NCBI GenBank assembly: GCA_046328335.1
Contig: JAXLWU010000007.1
Location: forward strand, 124,001-188,000
Source of the DNA: JACCXM01 sp046328335
GTDB taxonomy: Bacteria > Chloroflexota > Chloroflexia > Thermomicrobiales > UBA6265
Reading direction: 5' to 3'
DNA: 64,000 bases
The first letter of the stretch is position 1; the number at the start of each line of letters is the position of its first letter. Shown here piece by piece: positions 18,315 through 27,464 of this stretch. The notes under the pieces were generated by a model that worked only from the letters and a program-made list of their open reading frames with translations, made no database searches and was not told the origin of the DNA. A program made the translations under genes and the position numbers.

Positions 18315-18581
18315 GTGCATCCTGTGGTCGCGCTGGTGGCCGGCATCTGGATCACGATGTTGCTCGTGGTGATGGTGGTCTATGCCACGGTCGCGAAATC
18401 GAGCGCTACCCGCATTGTGGCGCTCGACGCGCTGTCACTGCTGCTGGTGGCGCTGCTCGTGCTCTACTCCGCCTCGGTGCAACGGTCATACTATCTCGAT
18501 GCCGCCCTCGCACTGGCGTTGGTGTCGTTCATCGGTCCGATCGCGGCGGCGCGCTGGCGGTCCAACCGGCGAATCCTGTGA
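18315..18581 (+). CDS. mrpF: Mrp antiporter subunit F
   Basis: An 88-residue protein with three membrane helices of the MrpF/PhaF family. The motif RIVALDALSLLLVALLVLYS and the conserved Asp lie in the second helix. GTG start, 15 bp after mrpE, preceded by GGAGG. Confidence 0.93.
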   Translation: MHPVVALVAGIWITMLLVVMVVYATVAKSSATRIVALDALSLLLVALLVLYSASVQRSYYLDAALALALVSFIGPIAAARWRSNRRIL

Positions 18582-18925
18582 CCATGCTTCGAGATCTGGT
18601 TTCCTGGAGCGCGGACACGCTGGTCCTGCTCGGCTGCGTGGTGATGACGATCGGCGTCATCGGTGTGATTCGCATGCCTGATGTTTTCGGCAAATTGCAC
18701 GCGGCGTCGAAGTCGGTCTTCCTCGGAGTCTGCTCGCTGTTGGTGGCCCTGATCGCCATGGGCGACATGGCCCTTGGGGCGCGGGCTGCGCTGATCATGG
18801 GGTTGCTGCTCGTCACCACCCCCGTCGCGGCATATGAAATGGCGCGGGCTGCCGCTATCGACGAGCTGCGAAATGGCGAGCCAATCTTGGAGCCAAACCT
18901 GCGCAATGGGCAGCACCAGGGTTAG
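18578..18925 (+). CDS. mrpG: Mrp antiporter subunit G
   Basis: A 115-residue MnhG/YufB-family subunit: IGVIGVIRMPDVFGKLHAASK is the signature, between three membrane helices. The start codon overlaps the mrpF stop. It is the last gene of the complete mrpABCDEFG set, in canonical order. The cluster would exchange cytosolic Na+ (or other cations) for protons. A convergent histidine kinase gene follows, with no clear terminator in the 51-bp gap. Confidence 0.93.
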   Translation: MTMLRDLVSWSADTLVLLGCVVMTIGVIGVIRMPDVFGKLHAASKSVFLGVCSLLVALIAMGDMALGARAALIMGLLLVTTPVAAYEMARAAAIDELRNGEPILEPNLRNGQHQG

Positions 18926-18976
18926 CCGATTCAACCTTCGATTTGGATCCGACTCGATCGGTCTTGTCTTACGAAG

Positions 18977-21097
18977 TCACGATCTGGCAGCGAGGGCGTA
19001 ACGGTCGAGTTCCTCCCCGGACATGTCCTCGGCAAGCGGGAAACGCAAAACCGCCTGCGAGCCGTGAGCGATGGGACCAATGGTGAATGTGCCGCGAAGG
19101 TCCGAGGTCACCAGGCGCTCGATAATGCGCATCCCCAGCCCACGGCTGCCGCTCGGATCGAAATCGACCGAAATCGCCTTCCCATCGTTCTCGATCTCGA
19201 TGACGGCTTCGCCCTGGTCGCGGGTGGCGCGGATGCTGATCGTGCCCCGCGTTCGGCCGGGGAAGCCATGTTTGACGGCATTGGCGACCAGTTCGTTGAT
19301 GAGCAGGGCGAGAATCGTGGCCTGTTTGGAGGGCACGCGCACGTCGCTGATCGGAATGTCGAACTGGACGGTCAGGCCTGGCGGAATGAGCGTGCCGTAC
19401 GCTTCGTCCGCGGCATGGTGCGCGATCACATCCACCGTGGTGCCCCCCAGGCGACGCTCGTCACTGAGGAGATCGTGAACGGCGGCGATCGCCTGGACGC
19501 GGCTGATCGCCTCCCGCAGGTGTGAGGCCCAGGGGGCCGATTCGTTCTGTCTGAGTTGAATCGAGAGTAGGGCCGCCACTGTTTGCAGGTTGTTACGTAC
19601 CCGATGATGCATCTCCTGCAACAGCGCGGAGGCGACATCGAGACCTCGGCGGGCCTCCTGATAGAGCGACGCGTTTTCGATGGCCACCGTGGCCGCATCG
19701 GAGAACGCCTGAAGCAACCCGAGTTCATCTTCGGCGAGTTGCGTTCCCACGGGCATGCGCAGACAGAGCGCGCCGAATGGTTCCCGTGCCGATCGCAGGG
19801 GTAGACAGAAAAGGCGGCCAGTGCCGTCGAGGTACTCCATATCGACCGCGCGCGCGGCCCCGGTGCGCATGACTTCGTGGATCACCTCGTCCCGGCCGGG
19901 TTCATCCACCACGGTGCGAGACGGACCAACCCGGTAGACGATCGAGGGATGGCTTGTGTTGCCATCGCTCCGGTTGGGAACACGGAAGATGGCGGCGGCC
20001 TCCACATTGAACAGGGCCACTGCCTGTTCCGAAATATGTCGTAACACGACCTCGAGATCGAGCGTCGAGGCGATGGTGTGCGAGACCCGCTGCAGGGTGC
20101 CCAGTTCCACGATCTTGCGTTGCAACTGGGCATCGGTGCGGCCGTAGAGTCGGGCGTTTTCGATGCCGATCGCGAGTTCACCCGCGACCGTCTGGAGAAA
20201 GGCGATTTCCTCCTCGGAGAACTCCCGGCGATTGAGAGTGAAGAGATTGACGACGCCGACGAGGAGTTCCGGTGCATCGCCACGGCGGAGAACCATCGGC
20301 ACCGAGATTTGCGAGGCGTAGACGTCTTCGCCGGTAGCGGGGAACGGCGCAAAATCCTGATGCCGGCGGGCGTCGGGGGCTGCGATGACATGCCGCTCGG
20401 CGGCGGCGCGGCCGGTAATGCCATGACCAGGATGGATGGTCAAGGTCCCGACCGCGATCGGATTGAGACCAACCGCCGCGCGCAGGGCCAGAACATCGGT
20501 CGATTCGTCATAGAGCATGATGCCGCAAGCATCGGCGCCGGTTGTATCGACCAGGACCTTGACAGCGGTCTCGAGGCGGTCGGACAAGTTGAGATCCGCT
20601 GTCGCCGAGTGGTTGATGCGGTGGAGCGCGGTCAACCAGTGGATCGGCGCTTCCGGCGCCACCGCGCCGCCTCTGGCGATCGATTCTTCCGTGTCGCGAT
20701 AGGCGGTCGCCAGCGCGGCAAGGGCGGCGCCGGCGGCGAGCGCGGTGGCGGCGTCACCAGTATGTCCCCCAGTCCGGTCGAAAAGATCCTGGAGGGCGAT
20801 CACCGACGCCGACATCGCGTCTTCGAGCCGCCCGCCCGCGCGGCACGATTCCGCCCCAAACGCCGCGAAATGTTCCCGCAGGAGATGAGCGCCAGCGGTG
20901 GCCCCCGTACCGGGACCAGGATAGTCGGCGCGGAGATCGGCAATAAGACGCTCGGTCAGATCGTTGATATCAATCTGTTTCACGGGGGCAACACCAGATG
21001 GAATCATCGATGGCAGGAATCTCGACCAACGCGACGGAACCTCGTCTCGATCCCGTGGTTCGGTGTGGGTGACGAGATTCCGCCGGGGAATTGGCAA
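18977..21097 (-). CDS. Soluble sensor histidine kinase, GAF-GAF-HisKA_2-HATPase
   Basis: A 706-residue kinase without membrane helices. The first ~160 residues are helical and unrecognised. Then come two GAF domains (about 172-315 and 348-476), a HisKA_2 dimerisation/phosphoacceptor domain with LLQEMHHRVRNNLQT (likely His498), and a HATPase domain with NELVANAVKHGF and the G-box SRGLGMRII. The HHRVRNN pattern places it in the HisKA_2/LytS-like group common in Chloroflexota. GAF domains suggest sensing of a small cytosolic ligand or redox state. No response regulator is adjacent. The start is uncertain: GTG (residue 39) or ATG (residue 31) could be used. Confidence 0.88.
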   Translation of the reverse strand: MPIPRRNLVTHTEPRDRDEVPSRWSRFLPSMIPSGVAPVKQIDINDLTERLIADLRADYPGPGTGATAGAHLLREHFAAFGAESCRAGGRLEDAMSASVIALQDLFDRTGGHTGDAATALAAGAALAALATAYRDTEESIARGGAVAPEAPIHWLTALHRINHSATADLNLSDRLETAVKVLVDTTGADACGIMLYDESTDVLALRAAVGLNPIAVGTLTIHPGHGITGRAAAERHVIAAPDARRHQDFAPFPATGEDVYASQISVPMVLRRGDAPELLVGVVNLFTLNRREFSEEEIAFLQTVAGELAIGIENARLYGRTDAQLQRKIVELGTLQRVSHTIASTLDLEVVLRHISEQAVALFNVEAAAIFRVPNRSDGNTSHPSIVYRVGPSRTVVDEPGRDEVIHEVMRTGAARAVDMEYLDGTGRLFCLPLRSAREPFGALCLRMPVGTQLAEDELGLLQAFSDAATVAIENASLYQEARRGLDVASALLQEMHHRVRNNLQTVAALLSIQLRQNESAPWASHLREAISRVQAIAAVHDLLSDERRLGGTTVDVIAHHAADEAYGTLIPPGLTVQFDIPISDVRVPSKQATILALLINELVANAVKHGFPGRTRGTISIRATRDQGEAVIEIENDGKAISVDFDPSGSRGLGMRIIERLVTSDLRGTFTIGPIAHGSQAVLRFPLAEDMSGEELDRYALAARS

Positions 21098-21116
21098 TGA
21101 CTGGAAGGTATCGCTT

Positions 21117-22607
21117 CTAGTCGAGGGAAACGGCCTGACTCTCGAGGCGATTGATGACCATCAGGCGCGGCTCGGTCATGTCCTCGATCGCGTAGCGAAG
21201 GCCCTCTCGACCCAAACCGGAGGCTTTCACCCCGCCGTACGGCATGTGATCGATACGGTAGGTCGGGATGTCATTGATGACCACGCCGCCGGCTTCGATG
21301 TTCTCGTACGCGGTGAGAGCCTTCTCCAGGGAGTTCGTGAACACTCCGGCCTGGAGGCCGTACTCCGACTCATTGATCTTGCGGATCGCCTCCCCAAAGG
21401 AAGAAACGCGCGCGATCGTCACCAACGGCGCAAAGGCCTCACGGGCGCAAACGAAACTCGCCGGGTCCGCATCCTCGATCACCGTCGGCTGGAAGAATCC
21501 CTCGTTCGACACACCTCCGGTGAGGACGTTGGCTCCCTCGGTGACCGCCTGATCGATCCACGACTTGGTCCGAGACACGGCCTTGGCGTCGATCATCGGG
21601 CCGATATCGGTCGTGCGGTCAAGCGGATCGCCCACCTTGATCCCGCGCACGGCCTGGACCAGTTTGTCGCGGAATTCGTCATAAACCTCGTCCACGACGA
21701 AGACACGCTGCACGGAGATGCAGACCTGGCCAGAGTAGGCAAAGGCGCCAACGCGAACGCGGTTCACCGCATAATCGAGATCGGAATCGGAATCGACAAT
21801 CACTCCGGCGTTGCCGCCGAGTTCGAGCACGACCTTCTTCATTCCGGCGCGTCGCTTCATTTCCCATCCGACATCTGGTGACCCGGTGAAGGATAGGAGT
21901 TTGAAGCGGGGATCTTCGACAAGGGCATCACCGACTTCCCGGTTCATCGGCATGATGCTGACGGCACCGGCCGGGGCGCCCGCCGCGTCGACAATTTCGG
22001 CGAAGATGAGCATGGTCAGCGGATCACGAGACGGTGGCTTGAGAACGATCGTGTTTCCCGCGGCGATGGCGGGAGCGATTTTGTGCAATGCCAGATTCAG
22101 CGGAAAGTTGAACGGCGAGATGCCGGCGATGGGGCCAATCGGGAACCGCCTGACGATGGCGCTGCGCCCTTTGGAGGAGGCCATCAGGTCAAGCGGCATC
22201 GTCTCTCCGTTGATGCGCCGGGCTTCCTCTGCCGCGATCTCGAGCGTGAACACCCCGCGGTCGGTCTCGACCTCGGCGTCGCGAATCGGCTTGCCCGCTT
22301 CACTGGCGATCGTCAGTGCGACTTCATCACGTCTCGCTTTGAGACCGCTCGCCATGGCGCGGAGCAGATTCACGCGCTCGTAGGTGGGCATGGTGCGCAT
22401 CGCTTCGAACGCGCGCTCCGCCGCGACAATGGCGTCCTCGAGTTGATCCCGGTTGGCCTGGTACGTGACGCCGATGAGGTCACCTGAATAGGGGCTCCGT
22501 ACTTCGAGCACGTCATCGCTCGTCTGCCACCGACCGGCGACGAACATCGGGTATTCCTTGACCTCACTGCCACTGGTGGAGCGGACTTCTTCGACGATGG
22601 TTGCCAC
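21117..22607 (-). CDS. NAD(P)-dependent aldehyde dehydrogenase
   Basis: A 496-residue ALDH-superfamily enzyme. ISPFNFPLNLALHKIAPAIA and the catalytic Glu in VVLELGGNAGVIV precede the nucleophilic Cys in SGQVCISVQRV. The chain resembles the lactaldehyde / non-phosphorylating glyceraldehyde-3-phosphate dehydrogenase branch, but the substrate cannot be fixed from sequence. GTG start at 22607 with AGGAGG seven bases upstream. It stands alone, separated from nuoI by a strong terminator. Confidence 0.92.
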   Translation of the reverse strand: MATIVEEVRSTSGSEVKEYPMFVAGRWQTSDDVLEVRSPYSGDLIGVTYQANRDQLEDAIVAAERAFEAMRTMPTYERVNLLRAMASGLKARRDEVALTIASEAGKPIRDAEVETDRGVFTLEIAAEEARRINGETMPLDLMASSKGRSAIVRRFPIGPIAGISPFNFPLNLALHKIAPAIAAGNTIVLKPPSRDPLTMLIFAEIVDAAGAPAGAVSIMPMNREVGDALVEDPRFKLLSFTGSPDVGWEMKRRAGMKKVVLELGGNAGVIVDSDSDLDYAVNRVRVGAFAYSGQVCISVQRVFVVDEVYDEFRDKLVQAVRGIKVGDPLDRTTDIGPMIDAKAVSRTKSWIDQAVTEGANVLTGGVSNEGFFQPTVIEDADPASFVCAREAFAPLVTIARVSSFGEAIRKINESEYGLQAGVFTNSLEKALTAYENIEAGGVVINDIPTYRIDHMPYGGVKASGLGREGLRYAIEDMTEPRLMVINRLESQAVSLD

Positions 22608-22654
22608 GGGATTTCCTCCTCGGGGATACGCGCAGAGTCTTCATGAAATGATAC

Positions 22655-22684
22655 GACACGGGGTCTGCGCCCAGACCCCGTGTC
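22655..22684 (-). terminator. Rho-independent terminator after nuoI
   Basis: Perfect 13-bp stem, GACACGGGGTCTG (22655-22667) with its complement at 22672-22684, and a 4-nt loop. On the minus strand it is followed by GTATCATTT. It lies 36 bp beyond the nuoI stop and would end the nuoG-nuoI transcript. Confidence 0.75.
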
Positions 22685-22719
22685 AATCCAGAGCATTGGA
22701 TTCGAAAGAATGTGTTCCG

Positions 22720-23223
22720 TCAGCGTTTGCCGAGGAGGGCCTTGCCGTCCTTGGTGCCAGACCAGGCATCGGGGGCGCCCGCGAACTCGCCGGTGCCATC
22801 TTCCCACCAGTTGGGGAGTTGCTGCCCGATCGCCGCTAGTTCGATCTTGGTGTAGATCAACCCGTCGCGGTCACGCACCGAGAGTTCGTATTCCTGGCTC
22901 ATGGTGATCGCATCGACCGGACAGACTTGCGAGCAGAGGCCGCAGAAGAGACAGCGGCCAGCGCGAAGAATGAACTCCCCGAGTTCCCGGTCACCCTCCT
23001 CCGAGGGCACCACGTGCATCTCGAGGCAGGATGTCGGGCAGATGCGCGCGCAAAGTCCGCAGGCCACACAGAGGGCTTCCCCGGTTTCGGGATCGGTGCG
23101 CAGCGAAGGCAACCCCCGGTATCGCGGCGCCATGTGCCGCTTCTCTTCGGGGTAGGAAATGGTGACGTTGGGCTTGAACAGCCGCGCCATCGTGACGCGA
23201 AAACCCTTGACTTCATCGAACAT
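22720..23223 (-). CDS. nuoI: NADH-quinone oxidoreductase subunit I-like 2x[4Fe-4S] protein
   Basis: A 167-residue ferredoxin-type protein of the NuoI family. HMAPRYRGLPSLRTD is the NuoI lead-in, and two Cx2Cx2Cx3CP motifs (CVACGLCARICP and CLFCGLCSQVCP) would hold the two [4Fe-4S] clusters passing electrons towards quinone. It lies 17 bp after nuoG on the same strand. No other complex I subunit is in the window, so the partner membrane arm is elsewhere or absent. Confidence 0.9.
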   Translation of the reverse strand: MFDEVKGFRVTMARLFKPNVTISYPEEKRHMAPRYRGLPSLRTDPETGEALCVACGLCARICPTSCLEMHVVPSEEGDRELGEFILRAGRCLFCGLCSQVCPVDAITMSQEYELSVRDRDGLIYTKIELAAIGQQLPNWWEDGTGEFAGAPDAWSGTKDGKALLGKR

Positions 23224-23240
23224 CGGAGACTCCTTGCCGG

Positions 23241-25712
23241 TTAGCCGCTGGCGCCGGGGCGGATAGATTGGAGCGCGGCACGCAGCGCCTGGACCCCGTC
23301 CCTCACGGTGGTGAGGGTCGGGGTGCCTGGATCCGCATACGACTGGGTTGGCACATGGACTCCCTGGCGTTCGAGCCGGGCGTAGGTGATCCCCCCGTAT
23401 CCAGGAACCAGCCGGGAGATCTCATCCATGACCTGAGCCGGGCCGCGGAACGGCAAGCCGTATCCCATCCGGCGGGCGAGGCGGCTGAAGATCTCGACTC
23501 CGCCCTTGGCTTCACCCATAGGTGGCGCCGCCGACCGCAATCGCTGCACGGTGCGGTCGAAGGCAGTAAAGGTGCCATCCTTCTCCATCGCCATCGCGAG
23601 CGGAAGCGAGACGTGCGCTACATCCGATAGCGGCGTATTGCCATAATGATCGAGGACCACCAGGAAATCGAGTTTCGGCAGCGCGGCCAGGAGCGCGGGA
23701 TCGAGCACGCGGAATCGCCCCGCGACCGTGTTGGCGATGACCATGGCCTTGATCTGGCCGCTTTCGATGGCGACCAGAAGATCACGTTGATCCAGACCGC
23801 TGCCAGCCGGCAGGGCACGCACGGGGACGAAACCGTTGCTGGTCGTGGCCTTCTCGCCCCAGTGCGCCATCCATGCCGCCTCGAAGCGAAGGCGAGCGGC
23901 GGAGTCGTTGACATCGAATCCGCCTGGGAGTCGCGCCGGGTGGGCGCCGAGATCGGCAGCTCCTTGGGCGTTCGCCGCGCCACGGGGACTGGCCACTCCG
24001 CCGCCAGGTCGGCCCAGGTTGCCGGTAAGGATCGCCAGGTTGATGCAGGCCGCGGTGATTTCGGCCGGGTCGCCATCACCTTCGGCAACGTTGCCATCCC
24101 AGTCCGGATGGGCCGTGGTCTGGTAAATCAGCGCCGGTGGATACTCGCCGTCAGTTGCAATGCCACGCCCGCCCGTGGCGTAGATGACCGCCGCCTGGCG
24201 AATGTGCGCGGCGGAGACCCCCGTCTGGTCGGCGACGCTGTCGATGTCGACGCCGGCCAGGCGATCCCTCAGGGCCTGATACCCCGCCAGGTCGGTCGCC
24301 TCGGCGCGAGCGAGACCGGCATCGAGGATGTGCCGCGCAATGCCGTCGAGCAGGAGTGCGGTCGTGCCCGGCTTCGGCTTGAGGCAGAGCGGAGCGCGCC
24401 AACCGAGCGGGTAATCATCCTGGCTGATGACCACATATTTCGCTTCGCGATACAACTGCGAGTGATAGAACCAGTAGGAGGCGACCGGCGCCGCGCGGCC
24501 GATGTTCGGACCGACGACCAGTCCAGCCTTGACGTCGGTGAACAACTCCTGCATCGAGTTGGTGTTCGAGACATCGGTCCCAAGACCCGCCCGCGTCGCC
24601 TGCGCCACCGCGGCTTGATTCGGGTCGAGGTAGGCATCGACGTTCGGCGAACCCATCACCGCGCGCGCAAAAATCTGACCGACGTAGAGTTCCTCGTTGG
24701 TCGTGTCGGGCGAGAGCAGCGCGGCGAATTGCGACCCCTGGTAATGAGCCAGCGTTTCCGCGACGAGATCGATCGCCTCATCCCAGGTTGTCTCGTAGGT
24801 GAGCTCGGCTCCGCTTCCCCCCTTCCGGCGGACCGTGGGGTAGAAGAGGCGATCGGTACTCTGGACCTGCTCGTGGCCCCACTTGCCGCGTTCGCAAAGG
24901 TAACCGTGGTTGACGCCCCGCTCCCAGAGATTGGTGGTGCGGCGGACGACACCGCGGTTGGCCTCGACGTTCTGGGTGCAGCCGACATCGCAAAAGCCGC
25001 AGATCGTCTCGGTCGTGTCCAGTTCCCACGGGTGGTGGCCGAAGTGGCGATCGGTCAATGCGCCAACGGGGCAGACGGCGATGCACATCCCACACGAGGT
25101 GCAGAGGGTATCGGTCAGATCCGTGCCGTAGGCGGGGGCGATCGTCGCCTCCAGCGAGCGGCCGGCTGACTCGATGGCCGTCACCCCGATCATCTCGTCG
25201 CAGACCCGCGTGCATCGGTTGCACATGATGCACCGGTCCCACTTGTAGTCGATCAGCTCGCTGAAGTGGACGTACGGTTGGGCGAGTTTGGGCCGGCGGT
25301 ACGGGTTCGCGTGGATGTTGTGCAGGTAGGTATTGTCCTGGAGATAGCACTCGCCTGATTTGTCACACGTCGGACAGTCGAGCGCGTGGTCGATCAAATA
25401 CATCTGGAGAATGAACTGGCGGGCCTCCATGACCGGCTCGGAATGGGTGAGCACTTCCATTCCTTCGGTCAATGGCGTCGCGCAGGACTCGATGAGGCCG
25501 CCCCGCTTGCCAAGAATTTCGACGGTGCAGATGCGGCAAGAGCCCCAGGCCCGCATCAGCGGCTGGTAGCAGAGATTGGGGACCTCGATGCCGGCGATTC
25601 GGGCCGCTTCGAGGATGGGCGTTCCGGCGGGAACCGTCACGTCCTGCCCGTTGATCTTGCCGGTGACGAGCTTCTGCTCGGTTCGAGTCGCGGTTACCAT
25701 GAATTCGCACAC
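23241..25712 (-). CDS. nuoG: NuoG-like molybdopterin-fold iron-sulfur subunit
   Basis: An 823-residue protein. The N-terminus is a [2Fe-2S] domain (CYQPLMRAWGSCRICTVE...C), then a His/Cys3 [4Fe-4S] site (HALDCPTCDKSGEC), two clusters (CIMCNRCTRVC and CTSCGMCIAVCP) and a fourth (CGFCDVGC). The rest is a molybdopterin oxidoreductase fold ending with a molydopterin-dinucleotide-like domain. The formate dehydrogenase active-site Cys/Sec is not seen (NVDAYLDPNQA occupies the region), so complex I subunit G is the better name. GRPGGGVASPRGAANAQGA is shared by FDH and some NuoG. Forms an operon with nuoI. Start at TTG/GTG-rich region; ATG 12 bases downstream is possible. Confidence 0.87.
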   Translation of the reverse strand: MCEFMVTATRTEQKLVTGKINGQDVTVPAGTPILEAARIAGIEVPNLCYQPLMRAWGSCRICTVEILGKRGGLIESCATPLTEGMEVLTHSEPVMEARQFILQMYLIDHALDCPTCDKSGECYLQDNTYLHNIHANPYRRPKLAQPYVHFSELIDYKWDRCIMCNRCTRVCDEMIGVTAIESAGRSLEATIAPAYGTDLTDTLCTSCGMCIAVCPVGALTDRHFGHHPWELDTTETICGFCDVGCTQNVEANRGVVRRTTNLWERGVNHGYLCERGKWGHEQVQSTDRLFYPTVRRKGGSGAELTYETTWDEAIDLVAETLAHYQGSQFAALLSPDTTNEELYVGQIFARAVMGSPNVDAYLDPNQAAVAQATRAGLGTDVSNTNSMQELFTDVKAGLVVGPNIGRAAPVASYWFYHSQLYREAKYVVISQDDYPLGWRAPLCLKPKPGTTALLLDGIARHILDAGLARAEATDLAGYQALRDRLAGVDIDSVADQTGVSAAHIRQAAVIYATGGRGIATDGEYPPALIYQTTAHPDWDGNVAEGDGDPAEITAACINLAILTGNLGRPGGGVASPRGAANAQGAADLGAHPARLPGGFDVNDSAARLRFEAAWMAHWGEKATTSNGFVPVRALPAGSGLDQRDLLVAIESGQIKAMVIANTVAGRFRVLDPALLAALPKLDFLVVLDHYGNTPLSDVAHVSLPLAMAMEKDGTFTAFDRTVQRLRSAAPPMGEAKGGVEIFSRLARRMGYGLPFRGPAQVMDEISRLVPGYGGITYARLERQGVHVPTQSYADPGTPTLTTVRDGVQALRAALQSIRPGASG

Positions 25713-25895
25713 GCTCCCACTAGCATTTCGGCCGCATTTCGGCTCGGAATTGCGAGGGTGTTATCACCTTAAACCGACGGCTAGTCTACCACGCGTGCCC
25801 CGATTTCCTGATCGTGGCGGGCCGGAGCCACCCCAAATTGGTGGTACCCTTTCGGGTTGTTTGAGCGGAGTCTGCTGGCAGGATAGGTCACAATT

Positions 25896-27374
25896 TTGGG
25901 CGAGGCGACAACATCAGGGAGCGAAGCGAACGGGCGCTACGAAACGATTATTGGTCTCGAAGTCCACGCTCAGCTTTTGACCGAATCGAAGATGTATTGC
26001 GGCTGTTCGGCCCGCTACGCTGACGCGTTACCGAACACCCTCGTCTGCATCGTCTGTGGCGGCTTCCCCGGCGCCCTGCCGGTGATCAACCGCGCCGCGA
26101 TCGAAGGCGCCATCCTGACTGGTCTGGCGCTTGGATGCGAAATTCCGTCGTTCTGCAAACTGGACCGCAAGAATTACTTCTACCCTGACCTTCCCAAAGG
26201 CTATCAGGTTTCCCAGTACGACCTGCCCCTGTGCGTCAACGGAGTGCTCCACTTTCAATCGGGTGGGAAGACACGGGCGGCGGGGATCACCCGAGTCCAC
26301 ATCGAAGAAGATACGGGGCGGCTCGTCCACCGTACCGAGGCAGACGGAACGGATGTCAGTCTCGTCGATCTCAACCGCTCCGGCGTCCCGCTCATGGAGA
26401 TCGTCGGCGAACCCGATCTTCGCTCGCCGGAAGAAGCGCGGGACTATCTGATCGCCTTGCGGCAGATTCTCCGCTACATCGGTGTCTCCACTGGCAGCAT
26501 GGAGGAGGGAGCGTTTCGCTGCGACGCCAACATCTCCGTGCGCGAAGTCGGCGCTCCCCTCGGCGCGAAGGTCGAAGTCAAGAACATGAATTCGTTCCGC
26601 GCCGTGGAACGCGCCTTGCGTTTTGAACAGGCAAGGCAACTCGCCGCGATTGCGGCGGGTGAGAGGATCGAGCAGGAGACGCGCGGTTGGGTCGAGGCGA
26701 CCGGCGTCACGGTTTCGCAGCGGACCAAGGAGCAGGCACACGACTACCGCTATTTCCCGGAGCCTGACCTTCCGCCGTTGACCATTTCCGCGGAGATGAC
26801 CGGAAACTTGCGCGCCCGATTGCCAGAAATGCCGGACGACCGCCGCGCCCGGTTTGTGCGTGACTACCAACTCGCCGCGTCGGATGCCGCGCTGCTGACC
26901 GCGGAGCGGCCCGTTGCCGATGTCTACGAAACCGTGATCGCCGATGGCGGCGCGGAACGCGCGCGGAGCGCGGCAAACTGGATCGTGAATGATGTGATGG
27001 GCCTGCAGCGTTCGCGCGGGTTGTCGCCGGAGGAACTGCCTTTCAGCGCGGGGCAACTTGTCGATCTTCTCGATGCGCTCGAGGCGAAAGAACTGACGGG
27101 CCGCGCGGCGAAGGAACTCCTCCCTCAGATCGAAACCGGAGAACTCCCGCGCACGGCGGCGGCGAGGCTCAACCTCCTGCTTCTCGCTGATGTAGCCCCG
27201 GTTCGCCTCGCCGCGCAGGAGACGCTGGCGGCGTTTCCGGCTGCGGTGGCCGACTACAGGAGCGGAAAGAAGGCCGCAATCGGCCGCTTGATCGGCGAGA
27301 CAATCAAGAAGACGGACGGCCGCGCCAGTCCGGATCTGGTGCGGAGGATTCTGGAGGAGGAACTCGGAGGGTAA
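25896..27374 (+). CDS. gatB: Asp-tRNA(Asn)/Glu-tRNA(Gln) amidotransferase subunit B
   Basis: The transamidation subunit of GatCAB, which converts mischarged Glu-tRNA(Gln) or Asp-tRNA(Asn) to the correct form. At 492 residues it is full length: ETIIGLEVHAQLLTESKMYCGCS opens the catalytic cradle, KGYQVSQYDLPLC and RSGVPLMEIVGEPD follow, and the C-terminal YqeY-like helical domain (about 340-490) ends KKTDGRASPDLVRRILEEEL. TTG start at 25896 with AGGATAGG upstream. gatA and gatC are not in this window. Confidence 0.96.
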   Translation: MGEATTSGSEANGRYETIIGLEVHAQLLTESKMYCGCSARYADALPNTLVCIVCGGFPGALPVINRAAIEGAILTGLALGCEIPSFCKLDRKNYFYPDLPKGYQVSQYDLPLCVNGVLHFQSGGKTRAAGITRVHIEEDTGRLVHRTEADGTDVSLVDLNRSGVPLMEIVGEPDLRSPEEARDYLIALRQILRYIGVSTGSMEEGAFRCDANISVREVGAPLGAKVEVKNMNSFRAVERALRFEQARQLAAIAAGERIEQETRGWVEATGVTVSQRTKEQAHDYRYFPEPDLPPLTISAEMTGNLRARLPEMPDDRRARFVRDYQLAASDAALLTAERPVADVYETVIADGGAERARSAANWIVNDVMGLQRSRGLSPEELPFSAGQLVDLLDALEAKELTGRAAKELLPQIETGELPRTAAARLNLLLLADVAPVRLAAQETLAAFPAAVADYRSGKKAAIGRLIGETIKKTDGRASPDLVRRILEEELGG

Positions 27375-27464
27375 CAGTGGCGTCAGCTCATTGGTGATCT
27401 GGCGTGCAGGGAATCACGACATTGGGGGCCGCGATGATGCGCAACCCCCGACAAGGAGAAAGCA

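Noticed and set aside
23646..25169. Long open frame antisense to nuoG
   Set aside because: It mirrors nuoG codon structure in high-GC DNA, has no recognisable domain, and nuoG is clearly real.
23241..25712. Selenocysteine formate dehydrogenase
   Set aside because: No in-frame TGA or Cys is found at the catalytic position; the frame is continuous and pairs with nuoI.
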